Part shown: in pieces, positions 26,303-34,960 of the stretch | How positions within the stretch are numbered: the stretch's first letter is position 1 | Layout: each line of letters starts with the position of its first letter | Assembly (NCBI GenBank): GCA_002354635.1 | Contig: DELZ01000003.1 | Span: 62,001 to 126,000, forward strand | DNA from: Sphingomonadales bacterium UBA2683 | GTDB taxonomy: Bacteria; Pseudomonadota; Alphaproteobacteria; Sphingomonadales; Sphingomonadaceae | Length of the DNA stretch: 64,000 nt | Reading direction: 5' to 3' | The notes under the pieces: generated by a model | What the model was told of the DNA's origin: nothing | Databases searched by the model: none | Seen by the model: the letters and a program-made list of their open reading frames with translations, nothing else | Translations under genes and position numbers: made by a program

Positions 26303-27067
26303 CTAGGCCATATTCTTACGGACCATAAGGGCAACGGTAGCCAAATAGCTTGCTATTCCCGGCGCGCCAAAAACCGTTAAAATACTAAGCAAAGTCGCGG
26401 ACATCGCATAAGGCATAGGATCATTTCGCAACTCCCGTGCCGCTCTCTTGCCATACCGCGCAATTTCTACCAGCAAACCGTTTCCCAGATCGCTGCTAAG
26501 TTGGCGGACATCTTCGAGTTCTAAGAGCTCTCCAAGCTTTTTGTGCAAATTTCGCAAGTTTTCGATTGCGGCCTTATGTTCATCTAAAGGAGGGCCGCCG
26601 TTGTGATTAGGAAATTCAAGAGTTGATATCAAAGTTTCAATGGAAGCTCGAACCACAGGCACTAGCGTTTTTATTGCAACCAATCGTTGACGTGCACTCT
26701 CGACACCTGTCCATTCCGATGTGTCACTGGTGTCTTTAAGTTCTGCAAAAGTAATCTTCTCTGCGCGTTCTATAAGCCGTTCAAATTCATCGCGAACCAT
26801 CTTACGCCTCGGTTCCCATTGAGGGTCGAAGCTTTTAAAGAATGGCCACAGTGATTTAAGATCGCGATTTGTTTTAACAAAAAGCGGTACAAGGTCCCGA
26901 TACTCTGGCACATTTAGAATCGCCTTTCTCAGAGCCGTAAACTCCTCGTTGAGGTCTTCATCCCGAGTACCTTCGGCCGCCGCCAGCATCACATTTTGCA
27001 GACGAACTATTGCATCAAGATCATGCTCAAACTTCAGCCATGGGCCTTCTTCAACCTGCATCAACAC
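26303..27067 (-). CDS. Hypothetical protein with C-terminal membrane segments
   Basis: About 254 residues. The frame opens at ATG 27091, but AAGGAAGGAG lies inside it, nine bases before GTG 27067, which is the likelier start. The first 215 residues are soluble, helical and charged (FEHDLDAIVRLQNVMLAAAEGTRDEDLNEEFTALRKAI). They include the NHNGGPPLDEHKAAIENL motif seen in various alphaproteobacterial accessory proteins. The last 35 residues are hydrophobic (AMSATLLSILTVFGAPGIASYLATVALMV), one or two membrane passes. The family is not recognised. A soluble domain with a C-terminal membrane hairpin beside a recombinase operon would suit a membrane-acting effector, but that is speculation. Confidence 0.6.
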   Translation of the reverse strand: MLMQVEEGPWLKFEHDLDAIVRLQNVMLAAAEGTRDEDLNEEFTALRKAILNVPEYRDLVPLFVKTNRDLKSLWPFFKSFDPQWEPRRKMVRDEFERLIERAEKITFAELKDTSDTSEWTGVESARQRLVAIKTLVPVVRASIETLISTLEFPNHNGGPPLDEHKAAIENLRNLHKKLGELLELEDVRQLSSDLGNGLLVEIARYGKRAARELRNDPMPYAMSATLLSILTVFGAPGIASYLATVALMVRKNMA

Positions 27068-27307
27068 AAATGCAATCTCCTTCCTTATCATACTTAGTCA
27101 GGATGGGCATTGTGAGCAATCCAGTACAACAAGAGATAGAATTGCGCGCAACTGACCGCGGATAATCCTCTGGACTTCAGTGTTTGTTCGAGCATTGCTG
27201 TTGGTGTCGCAAAATTCAACGCGACAGGCCGCAGGATTTTCGATCCCATCCGCGGCTTGGGTCAGTGGAAGAGCTGGACAGTCCAGCTTCCAAACTGGAG
27301 ACCCGAT

Positions 27308-27556
27308 ATGCCAACCGCAAAACCCAAAAAGCAAACAAAATCCGCCACCGTTATTGCGCTGCTAAACCGAAGCAAAGGCGCGAGCATCGATGAGATATGC
27401 AACGCGACCAAATGGCAATCCCACAGCGCCCGCGCTTTCTTGACCGGCCTGCGCAAAAAAGGTTCTGTGATCACCCGCGAACAGTGCGGTGAGGAAGAAA
27501 CCACCTACAGGATCACTCAGACACCCGATCAGAAGGCTGAACAGGCGGCGTCATGA
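27308..27556 (+). CDS. DUF3489 domain protein
   Basis: An 82-residue protein starting at ATG 27308, with GGAG seven bases upstream. It is basic at the N-terminus, then carries a winged-helix-like region: KSATVIALLNRSKGASIDEICNATKWQSHSARAFLTGLRKKG...YRIT, the DUF3489 pattern. Known only as a companion of DUF2924 and large serine recombinases in alphaproteobacterial mobile DNA; probably a DNA-binding accessory or repressor (inference). It overlaps the next gene by ATGA. Confidence 0.85.
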   Translation: MPTAKPKKQTKSATVIALLNRSKGASIDEICNATKWQSHSARAFLTGLRKKGSVITREQCGEEETTYRITQTPDQKAEQAAS

Positions 27557-28011
27557 CCGCACTCGAACAGCAGTTGGCCGAGCTTATAACGATGTCCCCT
27601 GCCCAGCTCCGTTCACTATGGCGCGACACATATCGATGCCCGGCACCAGATATCGCGCCAGACCTTATGCGCCGCGGTATAGCAAACCGCCTGCAGGAGC
27701 GCCTGCATGGCAAATTGCCGAACGCCACCAAGCGAGAAATTGGTCGACTTCGCAAACGCGTGGAGCGGACGGGCAAGGCTGGCCACATGCACGCCATCTC
27801 GTTGAAAACCGGAACAAGGCTGGTCCGGTCATGGACCGGTAAAAGCTATCATGTGCTAGTTTGCGATGATGGATTTGAGTTTGAAGGCCGTCACTATGAG
27901 AGCCTCAGCCATATTGCCCGGGAGATCACCGGAGCCCACTGGTCCGGTCCCCGCTTCTTCGGATTGAAAAAACGGGGTGGCTATCAACCAAGGTCAGCGT
28001 CCAATGGCTGA
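27553..28011 (+). CDS. DUF2924 domain protein
   Basis: A 152-residue protein: LEQQLAELITMSPAQLRSLWRDTYRCPAPDIAPDLMRRGIANRLQERLHG, then GTRLVRSWTGKSYHVLVCDDGFEFEGRHYESLSHIAREITGAHWSGPRFFGL. This is the DUF2924 pattern with its C-terminal RAMA-like segment, thought to bind DNA. It is second in the DUF3489-DUF2924-recombinase operon and overlaps the recombinase start by eight bases. Role unknown; the strict gene order suggests a helper of recombination. Confidence 0.88.
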   Translation: MTALEQQLAELITMSPAQLRSLWRDTYRCPAPDIAPDLMRRGIANRLQERLHGKLPNATKREIGRLRKRVERTGKAGHMHAISLKTGTRLVRSWTGKSYHVLVCDDGFEFEGRHYESLSHIAREITGAHWSGPRFFGLKKRGGYQPRSASNG

Positions 28012-29623
28012 TAAACCCAAAAAGCTGCGCTGTGCAATCTACACCCGCAAATCGACCGAAGATGGGTTGGAGCAGGATTTCAACAGTCTGGACGCGCAAC
28101 GTGAAGCCTGTGCTGCCTATATTCTCAGTCAAGCCAGTGAGGGATGGGAAGCTGTTACCGAGTTCTACGATGACGGTGGTTGGTCAGGCGGGAGCATGAA
28201 CCGGCCCGCCATCACTCAGCTACTGGATGATGTGAAAGCTGGGAAAGTTGATGTCATCGTTGTTTACAAGGTGGATCGACTGACACGTTCGCTGGCCGAC
28301 TTTGCCAAGATCGTCGAGATACTGGACGATAATGAAGCCAGCTTTGTCAGCGTTACCCAGTCGTTCAATACAACGACCAGCATGGGAAGGCTGACGCTGA
28401 ACGTCCTGCTTTCATTTGCCCAGTTCGAGCGGGAAGTTACCGGCGAGCGGATTAGGGACAAGATCGCGGCATCCAAGAAGAAGGGAATGTGGATGGGAGG
28501 CCCCATTCCCATTGGATATGACCTTCAAGATCGCAAGCTGGTGATCAATGAAAGTGAAGCCAAAGCGGTACGTCACATGTTCAGGCGCTACACCAAACTG
28601 AAATCGGTACCTCAGTTGGTCGATGAGCTTGCGGCAGATGGCTACCGAACAAAGCAGCGCTTTTATAAGGGCGAACGGATTGTTGGCGGCATTCCGTTCC
28701 GGGCTGGCTCGCTGACAAAACTGCTCCATAACCCCGTATATACCGGAAAGGTCCGACACAAAGACGCCATCTATGATGGCGAGCATGATCCCATCATCGA
28801 TCAGGCATTGTTCGATAAGGTGCAAAAAACCTTTGCCACCAATCGCCGCGACAATGCACTCGGCAAGAAATCCGATAACCCCAGTCTGTTGACCGGCCTC
28901 ATCTCTGATCCAGAAGGCCGACCGATGTCACCTTCACAGGCTCGCAAGGGAGCCAGGCTCTATCGTTATTATACGACCCGGTTGGAACCGGGCGAAAAGA
29001 AAAACTCGGTCTGGAGGATGCCGTGCGGAGAAATCGAGCGATTAGTGATCAATGCGATTGCAGACCAACTCCGCTCCTCTGGATCAAACGGCAGCGAAAC
29101 AGCAGCGGACCTTTCCAAGCAAATCGACGATCGATCAAATATGGCGGATGCCTTGCCTGATATGTGCATCTCCAAGCAGCGCGAGATATTGCTGAACTAT
29201 CGAGCCGCAGTTCAGATCAAGGAAGCTGCTATAGAAATAGTCTTCAGACCAACCGATAAAGTTGACCCCGTATCCGTGACCGTCAAGGCAGAGCTCGTCA
29301 GCAGAGGGTCGGATGTGAAGTTGGCCATCGCTCCAAGCGATGGAATTTCAAAACGAGATCCTGACCCGATATTGCTCCGTCTAGTAGCACATGCATTTGC
29401 GGCACGTGATTTACTGGTGGATGGAACACCATCTCCAATGATCGCAGAATACAGTAAGGCTCATCTACAGAAATTGACTAGGCTCAGTTATCTGGCGCCC
29501 GATATCATTTCGGCCATCATTGATGGGTCGCAACCGGAAAATCTCACCGGGCGCAGAATATTGCGTATGGGCAATGTGCCGCTTTGCTGGAAGGCTCAAC
29601 GCGCCATGCTAGGGTTCAACTAA
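28004..29623 (+). CDS. Large serine recombinase
   Basis: A 539-residue site-specific recombinase. The resolvase domain begins at about residue 8 with CAIYTRKSTEDGLEQ; Ser17 in RKSTEDG is the nucleophile. FNSLDAQREAC, VYKVDRLTRSLADFAKIVE and SFNTTTSMGRLTLNVLLSFAQFEREVTGERIRDK follow. The recombinase domain is at about 155-260 (GYDLQDRKLVINESEAKAVRHMF...LLHNPVYTGKVRHK), then a C-terminal DNA-binding part. ATG 28004 is chosen; an in-frame start at 27977 gives nine more residues. It could excise or integrate the surrounding DNA. No attachment site could be identified. Confidence 0.93.
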   Translation: MADKPKKLRCAIYTRKSTEDGLEQDFNSLDAQREACAAYILSQASEGWEAVTEFYDDGGWSGGSMNRPAITQLLDDVKAGKVDVIVVYKVDRLTRSLADFAKIVEILDDNEASFVSVTQSFNTTTSMGRLTLNVLLSFAQFEREVTGERIRDKIAASKKKGMWMGGPIPIGYDLQDRKLVINESEAKAVRHMFRRYTKLKSVPQLVDELAADGYRTKQRFYKGERIVGGIPFRAGSLTKLLHNPVYTGKVRHKDAIYDGEHDPIIDQALFDKVQKTFATNRRDNALGKKSDNPSLLTGLISDPEGRPMSPSQARKGARLYRYYTTRLEPGEKKNSVWRMPCGEIERLVINAIADQLRSSGSNGSETAADLSKQIDDRSNMADALPDMCISKQREILLNYRAAVQIKEAAIEIVFRPTDKVDPVSVTVKAELVSRGSDVKLAIAPSDGISKRDPDPILLRLVAHAFAARDLLVDGTPSPMIAEYSKAHLQKLTRLSYLAPDIISAIIDGSQPENLTGRRILRMGNVPLCWKAQRAMLGFN

Positions 29624-29831
29624 GCCCTAAATTCATTGAAGTCTGAGAGTGCATCTCATGCCAGCGTTTTGGGCCATCGAGATCAATGGCTATTTTGCCC
29701 CGGTATCACGGGTACCAAATGGTCTCTGTGGATAGGGATAGCGAACCACCTAGTCGTAACCCACTGATATTTAGAGACTAATTTCGCTCTCAGGGCCGTA
29801 GTCTAGAGACGCCGAAATCTGGGAAAAATGG

Positions 29832-29906
29832 TGGTGCTGCTAGAGAGAATTGAACTCTCGACCTCGTCATTACCAATGACGCGCTCTACCACTGAGCTAC
29901 AGCAGC
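29832..29906 (-). tRNA. tRNA-Thr (anticodon GGT)
   Basis: A 75-nt cloverleaf including an encoded 3' CCA. The 7-bp acceptor stem (GCTGCTG with TAGCAGC), D arm GCTC-AGTGGTA-GAGC, anticodon arm CGTCA-TTGGTAA-TGACG with anticodon GGT, and T arm GAGAG-TTCAATT-CTCTC all pair properly. Its 3' end faces the accessory DNA on the left, the usual position of a genomic island boundary. Genes to the right have core-chromosome character. Confidence 0.95.
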
Positions 29907-29967
29907 CGACCATTTTGAGGCATCGGCATTGTCCGCTTCTCGCCGCGGTTTATGCCAGACCGCGGGC

Positions 29968-29996
29968 CTAAGACCAAATGCGTGCGATCTTGTCAA
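29968..29996 (-). promoter_or_regulatory. Possible promoter of tRNA-Thr
   Basis: On the minus strand a consensus -35 TTGACA (29991-29996) is followed after 17 bp by TCTTAG, a weak -10, about 60-65 bp upstream of the tRNA 5' end. No other gene in this direction would use it. Confidence 0.35.
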
Positions 29997-30037
29997 GCGG
30001 AGTTGCATGTTTCGCGCGATAATGGCAATTGACCGCC

Positions 30038-30190
30038 ATGCCCAAGCCCCAACCCAAATCCGAGAAATTGCGCAGGGAAGCGGAAAAAGCCGAGCGCCTC
30101 GCAGCGCAACTGCGTGCCAATCTGCGCCTGCGCAAGGCGCAGGCAAAACAGTTGGACCCCGGTGAGGATGGCACCAAGCCGCAACCCTAG
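30038..30190 (+). CDS. Small basic helical protein, 50 residues
   Basis: ATG 30038 starts a 50-residue frame: MPKPQPKSEKLRREAEKAER, then LAAQLRANLRLRKAQAKQLD and a short acidic-to-basic tail. It is rich in Arg, Lys, Ala and Glu, with a heptad-like helix and an RANLRLRKAQAK segment of a type I have seen in small conserved sphingomonad proteins. It is short and lacks a strong ribosome site, so the call rests on composition and on filling the gap between the tRNA and the thioesterase. Function unknown. Confidence 0.55.
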   Translation: MPKPQPKSEKLRREAEKAERLAAQLRANLRLRKAQAKQLDPGEDGTKPQP

Positions 30191-30199
30191 ATCTGGCAG

Positions 30200-30691
30200 C
30201 TAGGAGCTCACCACTGCGCGCTCTGGCCTGATCCGTTCGAAATTGGTGACGGCCTCGATAAATTTTGCCGACACCGGAGCGACCTTTTCGGTCGCCGGAT
30301 CAAACCAGACATAGGTCAGCTTGACGACATTGAGCAGTTCGTCGCCGCGCAGGATATGGACGAGCAGCGCGTAGCTGGTCTTGCCGAAGCGGGTGATTCG
30401 CACCGCGATGTCGAGCAGGTCGTCGGCCTTGGCCGGCGCACGAAAATCAACCTCGGCATGACGCACCCAGTTGTCGCCGCCAAAATGCCTCGTGAACGTA
30501 CCCATCATATCGCCTTCGTCCCGCGGCCGGTCGGCTGCCACCAGCGCGCGCATATATTCGGTCAGGCCGATATCGGCGAACGCCATATAATGGGCGTTGA
30601 AGACAATGCCCTGCAGGTCGCATTCGGCATAACGCACGCGCAGCGATGTAATCAGGCGAAAACCTTCGCGGGGATTATTCTGTTCTGTCAT
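30200..30691 (-). CDS. Acyl-CoA thioesterase, YbgC/4HBT family
   Basis: A 163-residue hotdog-fold thioesterase that hydrolyses acyl-CoA. The active-site segment is RVRYAECDLQGIVFNAHYMAFADIGLTEYMRAL, with the catalytic Asp in the AECD-Q-G region that matches Y-x-D-T-D-x-x-G-V-V-Y. FRAPAKADDLLDIAVRITRFGKTSYAL follows. It is close to the small basic protein (30190) in a tail-to-tail layout and is a separate core gene, not part of the catabolic cluster. Confidence 0.88.
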   Translation of the reverse strand: MTEQNNPREGFRLITSLRVRYAECDLQGIVFNAHYMAFADIGLTEYMRALVAADRPRDEGDMMGTFTRHFGGDNWVRHAEVDFRAPAKADDLLDIAVRITRFGKTSYALLVHILRGDELLNVVKLTYVWFDPATEKVAPVSAKFIEAVTNFERIRPERAVVSS

Positions 30692-30749
30692 GACGCTGGC
30701 TCTTTCCCCAGCGCGCCGGCCCTGTCAACCGGCTTTGCCGGCGGTGCGC

Positions 30750-32531
30750 TCAGAGCGGCGCGGTCTGCGCTTTCAGCCAGTCCAGAGCCTCGCCATCCAG
30801 CTGCGGTGCGATCACGCCAAATACCTTGGCATGATAGTCGTCAACCCATTGGCGCTGATTCGGCGACAGCATAGCGACATCGATCAGCTTGCGCTCCAGC
30901 GGCGCAAAGGTCAGCGTTTCAAAGCCCAGCATGGTCTGTTCGCCACCCTCGATCTCCCGTTCCTCGACCAGGAACAGATTTTCGATGCGAATCCCGAAAT
31001 GACCGGCCTTGTAATAGCCGGGCTCGTTGGACAGGATCATGCCCGGCTCCAGCGCCTGGTTCATGCCGCCGAAGCTGGCAATCCGCTGCGGCCCCTCGTG
31101 CACAGAGAGGTAACTCCCGACGCCGTGGCCGGTGCCATGGCCATAATCTACCCCATCGGCCCAGAGATATTGACGGGCCAATATGTCAAGCTGCCCGCCG
31201 GTCGTGCCCTTGGTAAATACCGCCTGGTCGAGGGCGATATGGCCCTGCAGCACCTGCGTGTAGCGCCTGCACATTTCCGCCGTCGGTTCACCGACCGCCA
31301 CCACACGCGTGACATCGGTGGTGCCGTCGAGATATTGGCCGCCACTGTCGACCAGATAGAGCGAATCCATCTCGATCGGCTGATTGGTCTCATCGTTCAC
31401 GCTATAATGCGGCAACGCGCCATGATCGCCGGCGGCGGAAATCGTGCGGAACGAAAGATCTTTCAATTCCGGATTTTCCTCACGGAACTGGCGCAGCCGC
31501 GCGGCGGCCGACAACTCATCCAGCTCACCCTTGGGTGCTTCGCTGGCCATCCAGTGGAGAAACCTGGTCAACGCGGCGCCATCACGCTTCTGCGCGGCCT
31601 TGTGCCCGTTAATTTCCGCCTGATTCTTGATCGCTTTGGCGAGAATGGTCGGATCGCGATCCTTGACGACAGTCGCTCCGGCGCTGTCGAGCGCCGCAAA
31701 AATGGCGGCTACAGAGCGCTCCGGGTCAACCGCAACGGTTTTGCCCTTCATGTCCGAGAGGGCATCGGCCAGTTCGTCATAGTCCCGAATCTCGACATGA
31801 TTGCCGAGATGTTCGCGGACCGCGTCGGTCAGTTTCTCCGGCGCGACAAACAGGGTCGCCGTTTCGTCGGCGCGCACGATTGCATAAGCCAGCGGTACCG
31901 GCGTGTTGGCGATATCCTTGCCGCGGACATTGAAGAACCAGGCAACCGAATCCAGCGCGGCGATAACGGTAGCATCATAGTCGTTATCGGTGAGCCAAGT
32001 CGCGACATCCGCCCGCTTGTCCCGCGCCGATTTGCCGGCATATTGATCTCCATGCACCGCCAGCCTTTCCGGCGACCTTTGTGGCTGATCGTCCCAGACG
32101 GCATCAATCGGATTGTTTTCCACTGCAACCAGTTGCGCGCCGGATTTTTTCACAGCCTTGGTCGCCGTTTCGACCCAGTCGCGGGTGTGCAGCCAGCTGT
32201 CATAACCGATTTTCGCGCCATCCGGGGCGTTGGCAGCCAGCCATTCATGCGGTTTCTGATCGGCAATATTGACATATTCGTAGAGATTGCCGTCAACCTG
32301 GTCCCGGACCTGCACGACATAGCGGCCGTCGATGAACATCGCCGCCTTGTCCTTCAACACGATCGCCGAACCGGCCGAACCGCCAAAGCCGGTCAGCCAG
32401 GCCAGCCGCTGCGCATATTCCCCGACATATTCGCTCATATGCTCGTCACAAATCGGCACGACAAAACCGTCAAGGCCGTCTTTTTGTATTTGCTCCCGCA
32501 AGGCGTGAAGGCGGGCTTCGTAGGTGGACAT
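30750..32531 (-). CDS. Xaa-Pro aminopeptidase (aminopeptidase P, M24B)
   Basis: 593 residues from MSTYEARLHALREQIQK (ATG 32531; the frame extends a little upstream). It has three domains as in eukaryote-type aminopeptidase P: two creatinase-like N-terminal domains and a pita-bread catalytic domain. Metal ligands are visible in DSGGQYLDGTTDVTR (two Asp), HGTGHGVGSYLSVHEGP (His), ILSNEPGYY (Glu) and RIENLFLV (Glu). It releases an N-terminal residue preceding proline, in the cytoplasm. It is divergent from the S9 oligopeptidase gene. Confidence 0.93.
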   Translation of the reverse strand: MSTYEARLHALREQIQKDGLDGFVVPICDEHMSEYVGEYAQRLAWLTGFGGSAGSAIVLKDKAAMFIDGRYVVQVRDQVDGNLYEYVNIADQKPHEWLAANAPDGAKIGYDSWLHTRDWVETATKAVKKSGAQLVAVENNPIDAVWDDQPQRSPERLAVHGDQYAGKSARDKRADVATWLTDNDYDATVIAALDSVAWFFNVRGKDIANTPVPLAYAIVRADETATLFVAPEKLTDAVREHLGNHVEIRDYDELADALSDMKGKTVAVDPERSVAAIFAALDSAGATVVKDRDPTILAKAIKNQAEINGHKAAQKRDGAALTRFLHWMASEAPKGELDELSAAARLRQFREENPELKDLSFRTISAAGDHGALPHYSVNDETNQPIEMDSLYLVDSGGQYLDGTTDVTRVVAVGEPTAEMCRRYTQVLQGHIALDQAVFTKGTTGGQLDILARQYLWADGVDYGHGTGHGVGSYLSVHEGPQRIASFGGMNQALEPGMILSNEPGYYKAGHFGIRIENLFLVEEREIEGGEQTMLGFETLTFAPLERKLIDVAMLSPNQRQWVDDYHAKVFGVIAPQLDGEALDWLKAQTAPL

Positions 32532-32632
32532 CAACATCTCTGAGCAAACTCCTTGAATAAGCTTATAGTGCAACACATAGGAGTTCCGAGCCCCCATCGC
32601 CACCTAAAACCGGCCAGAGAAGAGCAGAGACC

Positions 32633-34699
32633 ATGACAGAAAAGCTTACCCGTCCGCCATTTGCAGAGCAACGCGCGCACAGTTATGAACGGCATGGCTA
32701 CCGGATCAGCGACCCCTGGCACTGGCTCAAGGACCCGCGCTATCCGGTGGTCGAGGACGAGGATATACTTGCCTATCTGAAGGCGGAAAACCAGTGGTTC
32801 GAGCAGAATATGGCGGACCGCAAGCCGCTGACCGAAGCGCTGTTCCAGGAGATGAAGGCGCGGATCAAGGAAGACGACAGTTCGGTTCCGCAAAAGGACG
32901 GCGACTGGTTCTACTGGAGCAAGTTCGAGCAGGGCATGCAATATCGCCAGCACTGGCGCAAGCCGGTGTCGGGCGGCGAAGACCAGCTGATGCTGGACGA
33001 GAATGTCCTGGCCGAGGGCAAGGAATATTTCCGCCTCGGGGCAGCGTCAGTGTCACCCGACGGCCGCTTGCTGGCCTATGCCTATGACGACAATGGTTCG
33101 GAACGGTTCGAGGCGCGGATCAAGGATCTGATCAGCGGCGAACTGCTACCCGATGTCATTCCCGGCACCCTCTCAAGCCTGGTCTGGTCGGCCGATTCAA
33201 AGATGCTGCTCTATGGTCTCGCCAACGAGCAATGGCGCACCGACAATGCCCGACTGCATGTTCTGGGCAGCGATACTGCCGATGATATCGAGCTCTATCA
33301 CGAGGATGACGAAGGCTACCGGGTCGGTATCGGCCTGACCCATTCGGAAAAATATATCGTCATTTCCACCGGGGATCACGAAACCAGCGAAGTGCGGCTG
33401 GTGCCCACCGACAATCCGCTGGCCGAACCGGTTCTCGTGTCGGCGCGCCAGACCGGCCGGGAATATGAGGTCGAGGAGCATGACGGCACCCTCTACATCC
33501 TGACCAACGACGACCATGTAAATTTCCGGCTGGCCACGGCCCCGGTCAGCGAGCCGGACCAGTGGACCACGCTGATTGCCGGATCGGACGACTTTTATCT
33601 GACCGATGTCTGCACCTTCAGGAATTTCTATGTCACCGAAGGCCGCGAGAACGGCCTCGATCAGGTTGAAATCCGCTCCTATGACGATCCGTCGAAGGTT
33701 GAGCGCATCAGCTTTCCCGAGGCAAGCTACAGCGCCGGACTGGACGACAATCCGGAATATGACGTGGACAAGCTGCGGCTCGGCTATGCCTCGATGGTGA
33801 TGCCGAACACCGTGTTCGACTATCATCTCGCCGACCGGTCGCTCGAGACACTCAAGGTGCAGGAGATTCCCTCCGGCTATGACGCCAGCCAATATGTAAC
33901 CGAACGGCTGATGATCGAGGTCCGGGACGGAACGCAGGTGCCGGTGTCGCTGGTCTATCGCAAGGACACCAAGATCGACGGCAGCGCTCCGCTCCATCTC
34001 TATTCCTATGGTGCTTATGGCTATGCCGTGCCGCCCAGCTTCTCGACCACCCGGCTCAGCCTGGTCGATCGCGGCTTTGTCTATGCCATCGCCCATATCC
34101 GCGGTGGCGACGATCTCGGTCGCAATTGGTATCTCGACGGCAAGCTGGCCAAGCGGACCAACACCTTCAACGATTTTGTCGATGTCGCGAAATGCCTGAT
34201 CGACCGGGGCTATACTCGCAAGGGGCGGATCACTGCCTCGGGTGGTTCGGCGGGTGGCGAGCTGATGGGGGCGATTGTCAACAGCGATCCCGATCTCTGG
34301 GGCGCTGTGGTGGCACATGTGCCCTTTGTCGATGTGCTCAACACCATGCAGGATGAAAGCCTGCCGCTGACTCCCGGTGAATGGCCGGAATGGGGCAATC
34401 CGATCACTGACAAGACGGCGTTCGAGTATATCCGCAGCTATTCGCCCTATGACAATGTAACCGCGCAGGCCTATCCGCCGATGATGATCACCGGCGGGCT
34501 CAACGATCCCCGCGTCACCTATTGGGAGCCGGCAAAATGGGCGGCCAAGCTGCGCGCGACCAAGGTCGACGACAATATCCTGCTGCTCAAGACCAACATG
34601 GGCGCCGGCCATGGCGGCAAATCGGGCCGGTGGAACGCACTGGAAGAGACGGCGGAGGAATTTGCCTTCCTCCTCTGGCAGATGGGGATGGCGGAATAA
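32633..34699 (+). CDS. S9 family oligopeptidase (oligopeptidase B-like)
   Basis: A 688-residue serine peptidase with an N-terminal seven-bladed propeller (from GYRISDPWHWLKDPRYPVVEDEDILAYL) and a C-terminal alpha/beta hydrolase domain. The nucleophile is Ser in ASGGSAGGELMGA, the acid lies in GGLNDPRVTYWEPAKW and the His in NMGAGHGGKSGRW. It cleaves short peptides, probably after basic residues; no signal peptide, so cytoplasmic. It is divergent from aminopeptidase P, and both presumably serve peptide turnover. Confidence 0.93.
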   Translation: MTEKLTRPPFAEQRAHSYERHGYRISDPWHWLKDPRYPVVEDEDILAYLKAENQWFEQNMADRKPLTEALFQEMKARIKEDDSSVPQKDGDWFYWSKFEQGMQYRQHWRKPVSGGEDQLMLDENVLAEGKEYFRLGAASVSPDGRLLAYAYDDNGSERFEARIKDLISGELLPDVIPGTLSSLVWSADSKMLLYGLANEQWRTDNARLHVLGSDTADDIELYHEDDEGYRVGIGLTHSEKYIVISTGDHETSEVRLVPTDNPLAEPVLVSARQTGREYEVEEHDGTLYILTNDDHVNFRLATAPVSEPDQWTTLIAGSDDFYLTDVCTFRNFYVTEGRENGLDQVEIRSYDDPSKVERISFPEASYSAGLDDNPEYDVDKLRLGYASMVMPNTVFDYHLADRSLETLKVQEIPSGYDASQYVTERLMIEVRDGTQVPVSLVYRKDTKIDGSAPLHLYSYGAYGYAVPPSFSTTRLSLVDRGFVYAIAHIRGGDDLGRNWYLDGKLAKRTNTFNDFVDVAKCLIDRGYTRKGRITASGGSAGGELMGAIVNSDPDLWGAVVAHVPFVDVLNTMQDESLPLTPGEWPEWGNPITDKTAFEYIRSYSPYDNVTAQAYPPMMITGGLNDPRVTYWEPAKWAAKLRATKVDDNILLLKTNMGAGHGGKSGRWNALEETAEEFAFLLWQMGMAE

Positions 34700-34960
34700 A
34701 TGGGCTTCTATTATATCGGCAGCAGGCTCTGGGGGGAGGGAGTCGAAAATGAAGAAGATGGAGACGACATTCTTTTGATGGTGCGATTTGTTTTCGCTTT
34801 TTCAAAAGCCGGAGCGATTAGAAAAGAGACGTTCCGCCTGCGCAAACTTTTGCGAGATCAGTTTCCAAGTGCGAATTTTGAAATCGAGCTGGTGGAAGAA
34901 TCCAATATTATTCAATATCTCGGTTATTGGTCCAAAATTGAACAAAGCAATTCTGACTAA
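34700..34960 (+). CDS. Small hypothetical protein
   Basis: An 86-codon frame starting immediately after the oligopeptidase stop. A later start at ATG 34778 (MVRFVFAFSKAGAIRKETFRLRK) would give 60 residues. The C-terminal part LLRDQFPSANFEIELVEESNIIQYLGYW looks like a plausible small alpha/beta protein, but composition is AT-richer than its neighbours and no family is recognised. The stop shares a base with the start of the next gene. Confidence 0.4.
   Translation: MGFYYIGSRLWGEGVENEEDGDDILLMVRFVFAFSKAGAIRKETFRLRKLLRDQFPSANFEIELVEESNIIQYLGYWSKIEQSNSD

Noticed and set aside
27308..29906. tRNA-Thr as the attachment site of the serine recombinase
   Set aside because: Large serine recombinases usually recombine short dinucleotide-core sites rather than tRNA ends, and no duplicate of the tRNA end was found. 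The tRNA is treated as an island boundary of separate origin.
30690..32543. 617-codon open frame on the plus strand across the aminopeptidase P gene
   Set aside because: Fully antisense to a gene with all M24B metal-ligand motifs; Arg/His/Gly-rich translation with no domain. A shadow of GC-rich codon use.
33197..34612. 471-codon minus-strand frame across the S9 oligopeptidase
   Set aside because: Antisense to a complete catalytic triad gene; no recognisable protein features.
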